NCBI GenBank assembly: GCA_965112735.1
Contig: OZ218953.1
Location: 2,108,001-2,172,000 of the forward strand
Direction: 5' to 3'
Length of the DNA: 64,000 nt
Origin: Phaeosaccion multiseriatum
Lineage: Eukaryota; Ochrophyta, other classes
In this document: positions 1 through 11,879 of the stretch, one piece after another
Layout: every line of letters starts with the position of its first letter
Position numbering within the stretch: the first letter of the stretch is position 1
Translations under genes and position numbers: made by a program
The notes under the pieces: model-generated
Databases searched by the model: none
Told to the model about the DNA's origin: nothing
What the model saw: only the letters and a program-made list of their open reading frames with translations

Positions 1-907
1 AAATCTTGCCCAATACCCGCTCAATGTGGCTCTTTCCCTTGGATCCCACCGGCTCGTCAAAGGAGGCATAGCGATTCATATCGTGCACCATGTCCTGGAT
101 CTCCTCCCGGAAGGGCGCCGTGTCTGCCGGCCACGTCATGCTCAGAATGAACTTTTCCATTTGAGAAGAGTACATTCCCTTTGCCACTTTCTTCCACTCC
201 CCCAACTTGCCCTGCCCATCCTCTGCTACAGTCTTGGCCTTCTGCACCATCGCGTTCGCCAAGCCCGACAGGAGCGCACCTCCCCCTCCCCCTCCTCCAC
301 CTCCTGCTCCGCGTCCACCGCGTCGGGGGGCAGGAGGGCCCCCCTTGCCTCTACGAGCGGGGACTACTTGTCGGTCCTTCCTGTGGGGGTCAGGCGGGGA
401 GGCAGGCAGGGCATGGGAGAGGGTTGACGAGGGGGGTGAGAGTAAGTAAGAGGGGGTGCTGGTGCTAAAGACCCAAACAAGGCCCGCAGAGGCAACCTCA
501 CCCTCCCCCCCCCCCCACCCCACCCCACGCCACCCGCTTCTGTATGCTGGCACCGCACGCACCCACGTACCATCTCCAGTCATCCTCCTCTTCGTCATAC
601 CCGTCGTACTCGTCATCGTATTCGTCGTCAAAATCATCCTCTTCCTCCTCGTATCTTCTCTTCGCACTACTGCCCCCTCCTCTCCCACTCCCTCCTCCTC
701 CCCCTCCGCTTTTCCGCTTTGCGCTCCTGCTCCCTGGTCTTTCTGGCTCAGCAACACGTGTCTTCCCCCCTCCCCCTCCTCCTCCTCGTCCACCGCTGCT
801 CGATCTTCCCGACCCTGCTCTACTCTTGGAACTCCTGCTGTTGCTGGTGCCACTACCTCTGCTGCCACTTCCCCCTGACTTTTTGGGGCGAGATGCCCCT
901 CCTCCTC
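1..907 (-). CDS. Partial gene, unknown protein with Gly/Ser/Arg-rich and acidic regions
   Basis: Two exons are visible: 571-907 and 380 down to the window edge, joined by a GTACGT donor at 570 and a CCCCCACAG acceptor ending at 381; the two phases fit (2 nt carried over). The first exon follows a CACACAG acceptor, so a further 5' exon with the start codon must lie upstream and I could not place it. The visible protein begins with a low-complexity Ser/Gly/Arg/Lys region, then a run of Glu/Asp ending in DDW, then a basic Gly-rich stretch, then a compact, probably helical segment (KLGEWKKVAKGMYSSQMEKF and on to HIERVLGKI) that looks like the conserved part. I do not recognise the family. The 3' end lies outside the window. 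Confidence 0.6.
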
Positions 908-1790
908 CTGTGTGGTACGCCACGGCAGTTGAAAGCAGTGAGTCGGCAGATCAAAGCAACCAAACGGACAAGGACACATGCAAGGAGGAGGTTGCATTAG
1001 TTGTATGACATACGAGGGAGGGAAAGCTGCACTACTGCCCGAGTCTTGGTAAGATGCACGGCGGCATTGGCACCTACGGGCCCGGAGCGTTAGACACGTA
1101 GCAGCGTCGTCTCTGGTGTTGCCCTCACGATCCCTATAAGCACTGCTCCGCTGTCTGGCACCAGCGCTAAGAGCGAGGAGCGGACACGTCGCTGGCGACA
1201 TTGCCTGTACTGCCGCTACAAGCAAGTAGCACAAGGACAAGTGGCAGCCAACAGGAGGGAGCTCCCCGTGTAAACAATCCTTGCAACCATTCCTCGGCGC
1301 CTAACAAACTAATGGCCATAGCGCACAGCCGAGGACAGTCATACTTTCTTCTCTACATAGCCGGTGAGAGAAGCAGGGGCTCCACAACGGAGCCCCCCCA
1401 TCACAGTCTCTGTTTCTACTGTGAGGGACTTGCATGTGGGGACAGCCGCACGCATACCTCAGCCTGTTTCGCGACATCAACGCTTACCTCTGGAAGAGCG
1501 CGACGAGGAGGGAAGCGCCACCACAGTTGCCAGCAGCAGAGTTACGAGCACAAACAGCGCTATCCTCGGCGAAGCAGCCGCCATCGTACAATACGTCTCA
1601 GATGGAGGCAATCCACATCCCCAGGGGGGAGGATATGTCAATGACGAGTACGTAGAGTGCCATATTTGACGATTTTGCTAAAAGTAAAGTGGTACGCGGA
1701 CGGCCACCACCCACGCTTGGCGCTGTCTCGCAAGGAAAGCCTCAGGAGAGGACACCCCAAGGAACAAGGGCCTCTAGGGGAGAGGCGACG
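908..1790. promoter_or_regulatory. Spacer between divergent genes
   Basis: The stretch lies between the minus-strand gene at the left edge and the PELP1-like gene. It must hold the missing first exon(s) of the former and the 5' UTR and promoter of the latter. Open frames here have no homology that I can recognise and no clear TATA box was seen. Confidence 0.4.
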
Positions 1791-3638
1791 ATGGACAGTG
1801 TAGATTTTGTGCTCCAGGCTGTACCCGAGCTGAACGAAGAGGGAGATTTTCTCTCTCTCGAGGGGGCAGCCTTCTATGCCAATGGAGAGGTACGGGGCGG
1901 GATGGGACGGGACGGCACAGGGGTTGACAGAGACAGGCTGGGGTGGCTCAGAGGGTCCAGATTAGGGAGCGAGTGGGGGGACGATGGAGGAAGAGCTGCT
2001 CCGGCGGCTCGCGATGATCTTTGGGAACACATCATTCCTTCTCCCAGGCTCCTCTCATTCCCCGTCCTCTTCTCCTCTCCTCTCTCCTTCCCTCGTTTCC
2101 GCTTTACTCAACCACCATCACTGCGAGCAGCAGCAGCAGCAGCTTCCTGCGCTTTCTGCCATCGAAGTTTTGAGCTGTGCTGTGACTGGAGCTGCCTCCC
2201 TCGAAGCCTCTTGTCGAGAGGCCCGGCGATGGCTCCGAGCAATTACAGCAAAACTCTCTGACCCTGCCTCCAGCCTAAGCAGCAGTAGTGCCAGCAGCAA
2301 CGACAAAAGAAGTGGTGGGAAGGGAAAGAAAGGCATCGGAGGAAGCCGTAGTCGCTCGTCTCCATCCTCGGAAGGGGGTGGAGGAGGTGGAGGAGGGGCA
2401 GACCAGGAGGTAGATGACGTGTTTGACTCCGGAGGTGCAGGAGGGGGAAGGGGCGAGGGGTATCAGAGCCGCCACATCCGAATGGAACACCTGACTGCTC
2501 TTTGTGAATGCAGCCCCGTCGCGGAGCTGGAGCGCAGGTAAGAGAGAGAGAGAGAGAGAGAGTGCGAGCGAGCGAAGGGCGGGCTTCTTCTCCTCCTCCT
2601 TCTCCTCCCGTCTCTCCATACCGCCCCCCCCTCCCCTTCCTCTTACCACTGCCGCCCATGCCGATGGCGCTGCGCTATCCCCTACTGCTTTTGTCCTCCC
2701 CTCCCCCTGCCCCCCTCCCCCGTCACAAACGAGAGCAGCCTCGACCCAATCTTGCGAGCCATTCTCACGGGCATGGCCACTCGGGAGCTTCCTCACACCC
2801 GCGCCGCAGCCATGTGTGCCCTGTGTGCCCTCACGCACCGCCTCTTGACCGCCCCAGCCGCCGCAGCAGGGCCGGCCTCGAGCTTTGACCCTGGGGCGCA
2901 AAGCGGTGGGGGTGGGGGCAGCAGCAGCAGTAGCCTCAGCAGCCTCAGTAGCCCCTCCAGCGGCACGACCGTCGCCGTGAGCTACGGAGTGAGCGAGCAG
3001 CAGGCGTTACAGGCGTTTCAGAAACGTCGGGCGGGGCTGGCTGGCTGCGTGTCAAGGGTCATGCCCCAGCTACTGCAGTGTCTCCTCGCGCCACAGCAGC
3101 CTCCGCATCACCAGCAGCATCAGCCTCAGCCACCAGATAGTAATAACAACAGCAGTAGCAGCAGCAAAAGCAGCAGTAGTAGTAGCAGTAGTAGCAATAG
3201 CAATAGCAGTAGTAGCAATAGCAGTAGTCGGAGACTGTTGGTGCGCTCCGCGCTCACCACGGTGCAGACGCTCACCTCGAACTTACCAAACGCGATGCGG
3301 TCCCACCTGAGTAAGCTCTATGCCGCCCTCGGCCCCCTCTTACTCGACGACGACCAAGAGACTCGGCAATTGGCGGCAAGGGTGGTGGCGCTGCTGCCTC
3401 TGTGCACCGGTGATGTGTCCTCCTCGTGGCCCAACGCGCTGCAGAGGCTCGCTCTGGAGGCTCACAGGTTAGGTGGGGCGGGGTGGTGGGGTGGAGAGGT
3501 GGTAAGGTAGTACAAGTGAAGGAGGGAAGGAGGCATGGGGTGTGGAAGAGGGAGGAAGCATACCGGGGAGGGGTGGGCGGGCCGGCCGGCCATGTGGAGT
3601 TGTCTCTCGCTCACATCATCTCTCTCTCTCCTCTTCCG

Positions 3639-3669
<31 letters not shown>

Positions 3670-5070
3670 CCACGCACGCCCCCAACCCCCTCCTGCAGCA
3701 CCCTGGAGGGCGCTTGGCCGGACCCTCACGTGGACATGCGGCCCATTGAGTCCGCGGCTCAGCTTCGGACCATGCTGGCGGACAGGCTGCTGCCCTCGCT
3801 GCAGCCAACGGAGGGGCAGGCGAAGGGGCAGGCGGTGAGTGGGCTGGTGTATCTGGGGTCAGGGTCAGGGTTAAGGTCAGGGTCAGGGTAAGGGTCAGAT
3901 TGCTCCGATCTTGGCTATCCCTCTCACTGTCAAACCCCTCCTCCCAACTCCCCTCACCCCTCACCCTTCACCCCGGACTCCTCCCGCTTCACAGATGTCT
4001 GCGGTGAGCCAACAGGCATTGATGGTACTCACCGCTAGGGCTCTGAGCAGCTTAGTGGAGGTAATGGGGCACATGCTGGAGGGTGGGGCCCCCTCGGGCT
4101 TGCTGGTATCGGTGCCTCTTCGGCTGCTGCTGTCTGTGGTGGATAGGGTCATGCGGATGGTCCCTCGAGTCAAGCAAGGGGGTGCCGCAGCAGCGGCGAG
4201 GATGCCAGTGGCGCAGGTGAGGGAGGGAGGGAGGGAGGGAGGGAGGGAGGGAGGGAGGGAGGGAGGGAGGGAGGGAGGGAGCAAGGTTGCTCTCTCCCAG
4301 GGAAGAATATACGGGGCTTCCTTCTTTCCTTATGCCCTCCCTCGACCTCGTGTCCTGCCATCACACACATCACACTCGTGCTCCTTCCCCACCTCCTCCT
4401 CCCCCCTCTTTCTCCTGTCTTTCCTACCTCCCACCTACCTACCCTCCTACCCTCCCACCTACGTACGTACGTACCTATGTACCTACTTACCTGCTGCCAA
4501 TTTACCACTTCCTTCCCCTTCCCCTCCCCTTACCCCACAGGACTCTCTCTCACCTGTATCCCTCCTCCTCATCCTCCCCTCCCTGCGCGAGAGTGCCTCC
4601 CTCCTGCTGCTCTCCTGCGCGACTCTTCCTCGAGTGGCTCTCCTCCGCCTTGCCCCGAGAGCCGTTCGGCACGCACTTCACGCCCTCTCGCCGGACGGGA
4701 TGGGTGGTGCGCATCGCCGTCAGCAACAGCAGCAGTTGGTGCTACAGCAGCATGTTCCTTCGGTGACGGCCTGTAGGGCGGCGACGGCGGTGCTGAGGCA
4801 GCTCGGGCCAGCAGGTAGGAGATAAGGGCAGTACAGAGAGAAGAGAGAGCAAGCAAAGCGAAACAAAGCGAGGCAAAATAGCAGCGCTTGGTACAGAGAG
4901 AGAGAGAGCCAAGCGAAGCCAAGCGAAGCCAAGCGAAGCCAAGCGAAGCCAAGTGAAGCATCATTGGAGCACTGAGGAAGGATCACGTAGGGGCGTTGCT
5001 TTGCATCCCATCCGTCGCGGCCCGTCTGTCTGTCTGTCTGTCTATCTGTCTGTGTGTCTGTGTGTCTGTG

Positions 5071-5117
<47 letters not shown>

Positions 5118-5156
5118 GTGTCTGTCTGTCTGTCTGTCTGTGTGTCTGTGTGTCTA

Positions 5157-5203
<47 letters not shown>

Positions 5204-5206
5204 GCC

Positions 5207-5265
<59 letters not shown>

Positions 5266-6063
5266 CTGTCTGTCTGTGTGTCTGTGTGTCTGTGTGTCTG
5301 TGTGTCTATTTGTCTGTCTGTCTATCTGTCTGTCTGTCTGTCTGTTTGTCTGTTTGTCTGTCTGTGTGTCTGTCTGTCTGTGTGTCTGTGTGTCTGTCTG
5401 TCTGTGTGTCTGTGTGTCTGTGTGTCTATTTGTCTGTCTGTCTGCCTGTCTGTCTGTCTGTCTGTCTATCTGTCTGTCTGTCTATCTATCTATCTGTCTG
5501 TCTGTCTGTGTGTCTGTCTGTCTGTGTGTCTGTCTGTGTGTCTGTCTGTCTGTGTGTCTGTCTGTGTGTCTGTGTGTCTGTCTGTCTGCCTGTCTGTCTG
5601 TCTGTCTGTCTGTCTCTTCCTCTGCCTCTGCCTCTGTATCCGACCCGACCCGTCTGTCTCTACACTGCCGTTTTGCTCGTCTCATGTGTCCGTTACTGAT
5701 CCCCATTTCCTCTCTCTCTATGTATGTGTATGTATGTCTGTGTGTGCATGTGCGTGCATACGTTTGTGCGTGCGTGTCCCTGAACAGCCGGAGAGGCGTT
5801 GGGTGGCCCCATGGTCTCTCGTCTCCTTCCGTGGCTGAGCCTCGCTCTCGCCCTTGATGGAGCCCCGGGGAGCGGCGGCAGCTCGGAGACCGGAAGTGCA
5901 GCCCGCTCAATAGTAGCAGCAGCAGCAGCAGCACAAGGAGGAAGGGGAGGAGGGTCCAACCCTCGATCGAAGGGGCTAGGGGTGGATGCTGTCTCCCTAT
6001 CCACCAAGGCTCAGCTGGCCTCTGCAACGTACGTGTGTGCGGGAGAGCGGGGACGTGCGTGTG

Positions 6064-6102
<39 letters not shown>

Positions 6103-7550
6103 AGCTCGCGTCAGTCTCTTTTCTACTCATGTCTTTCTATCGTTCGCTCTCTCTGTCTCTCTCCCCTTTCTCTTGTCTCTGTGCTGCGAGGACTTCTCCC
6201 TCTGTGCCTCCTCTCGGCGACAATTGGTGTGCATATCAAAGCCTTTTGGCCACTCACACCACACCCTCTCCACCCTTCTCTTTCTTTCTTCGCCTTTCCG
6301 TCTCTCCCTCTCCCATTCTCCCTCCCTCTCTCGCTCCCTCCCTTTCTCCGTCTCTCTCTCTGTCCTCATCAACGACAACAGGAGTGCGAAGAAGAACAGC
6401 AAGAAGAGGAAGCGAAAAGAACTCAACAGAGCCACCAACGCAAACGCCAGCGCGGAACCCTCCGCCAAGACCCCCAGGAAGGGCGGCAAAGGGGCAGGGA
6501 CGGACCCCGGGGGAGAAACCGACCCAGGGGGGGACGCTACCCTCGGCCGGGTGTCAGGACACGGACCTGTGGTTTCTGTGGAGGTGTGCGTGGCCGCCTT
6601 GGAGAGCCTCACTCAGGTGCGTCATGTTTGGCTAAAGCTACGTACAACCTACCCCCCAACAGCCACCTCCCAACCCCCCACCCCCAACCTAAATCCTCCC
6701 TTCACGCACACACACGCACACGATTACGTAAGTCTTAGGTTGATTCCCATTAAGTCAATGAATTTTTCCCTCCCGCAACCCAACCCAACCCCTCCCTCCA
6801 CACCCCCTCCCCGCACTACTCTCAGGTGGTCTATTGCGTAGGCTGCCATCTGCCCCGATCCACTCGCCTCCGCCTTGAACAGGCCGTGGGGCAGGGTCTC
6901 AGGCATGTGCAGGCAGCAGCGTGCCAGGACGTACTGCTCGCCCCCCCGGGTTCGTCCGGCGTGCTCTCCCGGGGTGGAGGGGGAGGGGGAATTCCGAGTC
7001 GAGGTGGGGAGGGGTGGAAGGCCTCGCCCGTGGCTTGCTCGGCGGAGGTGCTCGCTTCGTTCCTTGCGCTGGCGCAGGTGAGTTTGGTTGATGTAGTCGG
7101 TTGGGTACTTTCTCTCCTATCCCAATATCTCCATCTCTCTCTTATCTCTCCTTCTTTCGGCCCGTTGCACTTCCCTCTCTCTGTCTCTCTCTCACACGCC
7201 CAAACGCCGCTCAACCCCACCTCCTGCTCTGCGCGAACACACACACACACGCACACACACACTCGCGCATACACACACACAAACACACGCACCCCTACCC
7301 CCCCCCCCTTTCAGGCCTGCATCATCGCTCCTCGCCAGGATGGGACGGGAAGTGGCCATCTCCTCCCTCTGGCCTTAGCTGCCTTCGGTAAGTCGTCTGT
7401 GTGCGTGTGTGCGTGTGTGCGTGTATGTGTGCGTGTGTGTGTGCGTGTGTGTGCTGGATAGAGAGGGATAGAGAGAACACTTGCCCCCTCTGGCCTTGGT
7501 TACCTTCGGTGAGAGAGATCAGACACAGAGAGAGACGCGAGCGAGTGCCG

Positions 7551-7586
<36 letters not shown>

Positions 7587-8510
7587 ATCACCAACTGCTG
7601 CTGCTTCTACTCTTTGTTGGTTGCCCCTCTCTTGTCCTTTGTGCTTCCCTACGCTATAGAGGGAGCAAAGCGGGTCCGTAACGAGAAGGTGTCGACTGTG
7701 GCGCACGCAGGCATGGCAACGCTTGAAGCTGTTCTACATCCAAGAGTGTATCCGCTCCATATACCTGACGCTGTCGCCAACCAGTTCATAGACGCAAGGT
7801 CGAGGAGGAGGGGAAGAGGGACACGTGGGGGGGCGGAGGCGGAGGCCGAGGAAGAGGAGGTGGGGGGGGAGAAAGAGGAGGGGGAGGAGGAGGAGGAGGA
7901 GGAGGAGGAGGAGGAGGAGCAGGAGGAGGAGGAAGAGGAGAAGGAGGAGGAGGAATATAAGGCAGAAGAGAAGGAGAAGGCAGAAGAGGAGGAGGAGGAG
8001 GAGGAGGAGGAGGAGGAGGAGGAGGAGGAGGAGGAGGAGGGAGACACGCTGCAGCCGCAGGACGGGGGGGAGAAAGCGGAGCGACAAACAGGGAGAGAGG
8101 AGCCTACAATCAACAATAGCAACAGTGATCTACCGCTTTCCACAGGAGCGAGCGCGATGGAAGAAGAGGAGGGGGAGAAGAGGAAGCAAGAGGAGGAGGA
8201 GGGGCAGGAGGAGGAGGAGGAGGAGGAGGAGGAGGAGGAGGAGGAGGAGGAGGAGGAGGAGGAGCAGGAGGAACCTAGTATGGCGGTAGCGTCAAGATCA
8301 GGAAATGGCAAAGGGAAGAAGCAAATGAGCCCACATGGATTGTCATCATCATCATCAGCTGCAGTTGGTGATACAGCAGCAGCAAGAGGAGCAGTAGCAG
8401 TCGCGGATACAGCAGGAACAGGAGGAGGAGCAGGAAGCGGGGCCGCAGGGATGGAAGACGACTCAAGCGAGGACGACTTTGAGTTTCCCGAAATCGTTGA
8501 CGACGACTAA
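1791..8510 (+). CDS. PELP1/Rix1-like pre-rRNA processing protein
   Basis: Eleven exons join in phase: 1791-1889, 2128-2537, 2736-3467, 3699-3834, 3995-4216, 4541-4814, 5788-6028, 6382-6616, 6826-7077, 7315-7387, 7660-8510, giving about 1174 residues (human PELP1 has 1130). The helical-repeat N-terminal half resembles the RIX1 domain: segments such as [20 protein letters not shown] followed by an [14 protein letters not shown] block, and [18 protein letters not shown], match the order of PELP1. The last exon has very long Glu runs, the other PELP1 hallmark, and ends in an acidic tail. In animals PELP1 scaffolds the TEX10-WDR18-SENP3 complex that matures the 60S subunit in the nucleolus; the yeast relative is Rix1. 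The acceptor of exon 2 lies in a CAG run and may shift by one to three codons. Exons 6 and 11 carry copies of the recurrent GTTGGTGATAC-type word. Confidence 0.85.
3858..3898 (+). repeat. Telomere-like GGGTCA/GGGTTA repeats in intron
   Basis: About six degenerate units of GGGTCA with GGGTTA and GGGTAA variants lie in PELP1 intron 4. A related degenerate tract occurs at 11290-11365 in a P450 intron. They resemble but do not match TTAGGG telomere arrays. Confidence 0.6.
4219..4281 (+). repeat. (GGGA)n microsatellite
   Basis: Near-perfect GGGA units start just after the donor of PELP1 exon 5, so the repeat lies at the beginning of the intron. Confidence 0.9.
4908..4957 (+). repeat. 10-bp minisatellite (CCAAGCGAAG)n
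   Basis: About five near-identical ten-base units are seen in the large PELP1 intron 6; more diverged AAGCGAA units precede it from about 4850. Confidence 0.85.
5024..5614 (+). repeat. (TCTG)n array of about 590 bp in intron
   Basis: A TCTG tetranucleotide array interrupted by TGTG, TTTG, CCTG and TATC variants fills most of PELP1 intron 6. Because four is not a multiple of three and no stop arises, all three forward frames stay open and give meaningless CLSV-repeat reading frames. The higher-order pattern of interruptions suggests that the array grew by duplicating blocks of about 100 bp. Confidence 0.95.
6057..6102 (+). repeat. (GTGC)n microsatellite
   Basis: GTGC tetranucleotide units lie immediately after the exon 7 donor of the PELP1-like gene. 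Confidence 0.85.
7585..7598 (-). repeat. Exact copy of the GCAGTTGGTGATAC word
   Basis: This copy lies in PELP1 intron 10, antisense to the gene, flanked by a CTG run on the left and CTGCTG on the right. Confidence 0.95.
8361..8374 (+). repeat. Exact copy of the GCAGTTGGTGATAC word
   Basis: This copy lies in the last exon of the PELP1-like gene, in sense, and is translated as AVGDTAA. Confidence 0.95.
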
Positions 8511-9637
8511 GGACTGAGGACTTGAAGACTGAAGAGTCAAGAAAGAACAGACGAGCGAGGACTGAGGGTTGAGCCCCCCTCCCTCCCTCCCTTGTGCGAG
8601 TGATTGGTTTGAGTCGTTCAGGACTGAGGATTGAGCCCCCCTCCCTCCCTCCCTTGTGCAAGTGATTGGTTTGAGTCGTTCGTTCGATGATCAGTAAGAA
8701 TGAAGATGAGGATACAGTATTTGCAGCCCTTGCTTAGAAAAACAAAGAAAATTACGTAACTACTACTTAGAGTTAGGTGTAGATCTACTTCCCTCACTGC
8801 CTCCTTTTTTGCTTCTCTTGTCTCCCCTCCCCTCCCTCTACTTCTCTCTCACTGCCTTGCGCTGTTCTATACCTTATCTTCTCCTCTCCTGTCTTGGGCT
8901 TTGCGGCGCTGTGCCCGGCCTTTTGTTGGCCTCTTCTCCCCCCGCCCCGCCCTCCTCCTCAAGCCGTCAACTAGCATTATATATCTACTCCTTTCCAGTC
9001 CCTCCCTCCCTCCCTCCACATCCACATCTCCACCTCAGTAATAACCTTAACCTATAACTTCCCAACCTCCCCTGCTTGGGTCCCCCTTTCCTCCCCCACT
9101 TGGGCCCCCCTTCCTCTTGCGCATCATGCGTTCCCATCTGTACGATGGACTAGACAGCCCCCCTGCTCTCGATGCCTGCCCTCGATACATGGGCAGGCAC
9201 ACCGAGCGGGCCTTGTAAAGTCTACATGTAAACCCTCGTTACCCATTCCCCTCCCTCCACCTCACCCCGCCCCCGCCCCCGGCGACAGCCCCCCCACCGG
9301 CATCTGATGTTCTTAACGTCTGCTTTTGTCCTGCCGCATGTCCCTACCAACCTACCCAGCCACCCGCCCCGCTGCTCTGCTGCATTGTGCTGCCTTGTTC
9401 CGGTTGCGCCTTACCACACCACACAAAGCTTGAGAGAGGGGAGCGATGCCTCACCACTCAGCACAAAGACTCTCATCGCTGTGCCGGACATGCACACACA
9501 CACACCTCGTGGCTGGTGCTGTAGTACCAACTGCTGACCCTGCTGCTGCTGCTGCTGCTACTGCCGCTGCTGCAACTCACCGTGTGCATCTTCCCCCTTC
9601 CACTGCCATCTTCTCATCCACTGCCATCTCATCAATC
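8511..9637. other. Spacer between convergent genes
   Basis: This 1.1-kb region holds the 3' flanks of the PELP1-like and P450 genes. It contains the tandem duplication at 8558-8681 and CT-rich and CA-rich simple sequence. At about 9521-9536 there is a degenerate copy of the recurrent word (GTAGTACCAACTGC). No gene is seen. Confidence 0.6.
8558..8681 (+). repeat. Tandem duplication, 2 x 62 bp
   Basis: Copies 8558-8619 and 8620-8681 start with AGGACTGAGG and end with TTTGAGTCGTTC. They differ at about two positions, so the duplication is recent. It lies just after the PELP1-like stop codon, probably in the 3' UTR. Confidence 0.95.
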
Positions 9638-10612
9638 TCAATGGAATGGACACTTGCCCTTACCTTCCCCCTCCCCCATGGCCGCCTCAATGTCAATATC
9701 AATACCAACCGCCCCTTCTCCCACAGGACCGACACCCCCAGACACGTCCCCCCCTGACCCCATCGCCCCCGCCTTGACACCCTCCACCTCGACACCCTTG
9801 ATGCTCTCTGCTTGGAGCGGGTCGTGGTGTGTGTGGGCGTGTGAGTGCTTCTCGGCCGTCGCCAAGACAGGCGAACTGTGTTTGTGTGTGCGTGTGCGTG
9901 TGCGTGTGTGTTGAAGTGTGTGGGGGGGGAGGGGGGCACGGAGGCACAAAAGCTTTTGTTAGTTTCGGTTTGGGGGCGTAAATGTGAGCAGGGTTCAGCG
10001 GTCTTCAAAAAGAGAAGAGAGAGAGGGAGGAAGGAGGAGGAGGGGAGGAGGCGGGTTGCACGCACGCACGCACACACGCACACACGCACACACACGCACC
10101 TCTTGCCGTGTTGCCTCCGCTTGGCCCTCACTTTGAGGCCGTTCTCCGTGTGGATGGTGGCACCTGTCACCATGCCCACCTCCTCTGGGGTTGTCGTCAA
10201 CTCAAAGTCATAGTCCCTGTAGGGGTTGGGGATGGGGGGGGGGGGGAGGTGTATGGGCACGGGTCAGTCAAGTCCTTGGAGGAGGGAGGGTATGCCTGTG
10301 TGATTGTGCGCAAGAAGCATATTCTCTTTCGTCGAGTGTACCTCTTAGTCCTCTCCCCCCTCTCTCCCTGCCTGTCTATACTGTGCCTCCTCTCCTCTCC
10401 CCTCCCCTTCCGTATCACCAATTCACTCACCTCAGAATCGTTGCCAACACCACTGTGGCCTCCATCATGGCGAATTGGTCCCCCACGCACTTGCGCGTGC
10501 CTCCCCCAAATGGCACAAACGCAAAGTCCGTCGCAACCTCATTGGGGTAGAGCCCTTGAGCCATCGCCGGACGGTACCCCGCCCAGTCCTGAGGTATGTG
10601 TGTGTGTTTGTG

Positions 10613-10654
<42 letters not shown>

Positions 10655-11015
10655 TCAGATTCAGTTTCAATTGAGTGGGAGGGTTCCCACCACATCAGGG
10701 TGGTAGTCCGGTGTCAGCAGGTGCCAGGACCCACCCATCTCACTCCCTCCGTCCGTCCCTCCCTCCCTCCCTCCCTCACCTTGACAGCAGGGTTGTCGTG
10801 CGGCTCCAGGAAGCGAAGAGGGTTGTACACAGCGGGGTCCTTCCACAGCTGAGGAGAGCGGTGAAGGTTCCAAGAAGAGATGAACACGTCCGCTCCCTTG
10901 AGGAGACGCACGCCCTGGGCAGCACCACCTAAGGAGGGGAGGGGAGGGGAGGGGAGGGAGGGAGGACGAAGAGTGGACACAGAAAAGGACAAGAAATTGG
11001 TTATCGGCGCGCCGG

Positions 11016-11046
<31 letters not shown>

Positions 11047-11822
11047 GAAACAGATACTTATATAAAACAAAACTTCCACTTACACCATCCCCCCCTCCCT
11101 TCCCTCCCTCCCTCCCCCCCCCCACGCACCTGCAGGCAGCACGTCCTCCTTGAGGGCTCTCCTGATGAGCACGGGGGGCTCCGGATACAACCGAAGCGCC
11201 TCCACCAGCGCCAGACGAGTGAGCTTGAGGCGGGGCAAGTCATCGTATGTGGGCAGGCGGCTGTCGCCAAGCACCTTGGGAAGTGAATAGGGACAGGGTT
11301 AGGGGCAGGGCCAGAGTCAGGGCCAGGGGTCAGGATCCAGGACCAGAGTCAGAGTCAGGGTCAGGATGAGGTCCACACACACCCACGCAAACGCACACGC
11401 ACACCCACACATCCTCCTATCTGTCCCGGTACCCCTCTCCCCTCTGTCCTGACACCCACCCACCCTCTCTGTCCGGACACGTACCTCCTTGATCTCGTCT
11501 CGGATCATCTTGGCCATATCGGGGCTCTGAATCAAGTTAAACAGGCTCCAAGTCAGCACGGCGGCGGTGGTCTCGTGCCCTGCGATAAGCATGGTCATGA
11601 GATCGTCTCTGAGCTGCGAGGAGGTGGTGTCTTCCCCGCGCATGTCAATGAGGAAGCGCAGCAGGGAAGGGTCTGCCATCGTTTCCAGGTCACGCTGCTC
11701 CAGCTCCTAAGAACGGGGGGTGGGGAAGGGATAGGAGGGGGAGGAGGGGAAGGGAAGGGAGGGAGGGAGTGTGAGTGGGTGTGCTGGAAGAGAGAGAACA
11801 AAGGAGCCCACGAAGGAAAAGT

Positions 11823-11879
<57 letters not shown>

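Noticed and set aside
3858-3898. Possible internal telomere array
   Set aside because: Units are mostly GGGTCA and very few; too degenerate to call telomeric.
4953-5620. Possible CRISPR-like array of repeats
   Set aside because: It is a contiguous tetranucleotide microsatellite without spacers, in a eukaryotic intron.
4953-5857. Three overlapping plus-strand reading frames of 250-280 residues rich in Cys, Leu, Ser and Val
   Set aside because: They are translations of the (TCTG)n microsatellite in an intron; all three frames are open for that reason alone.
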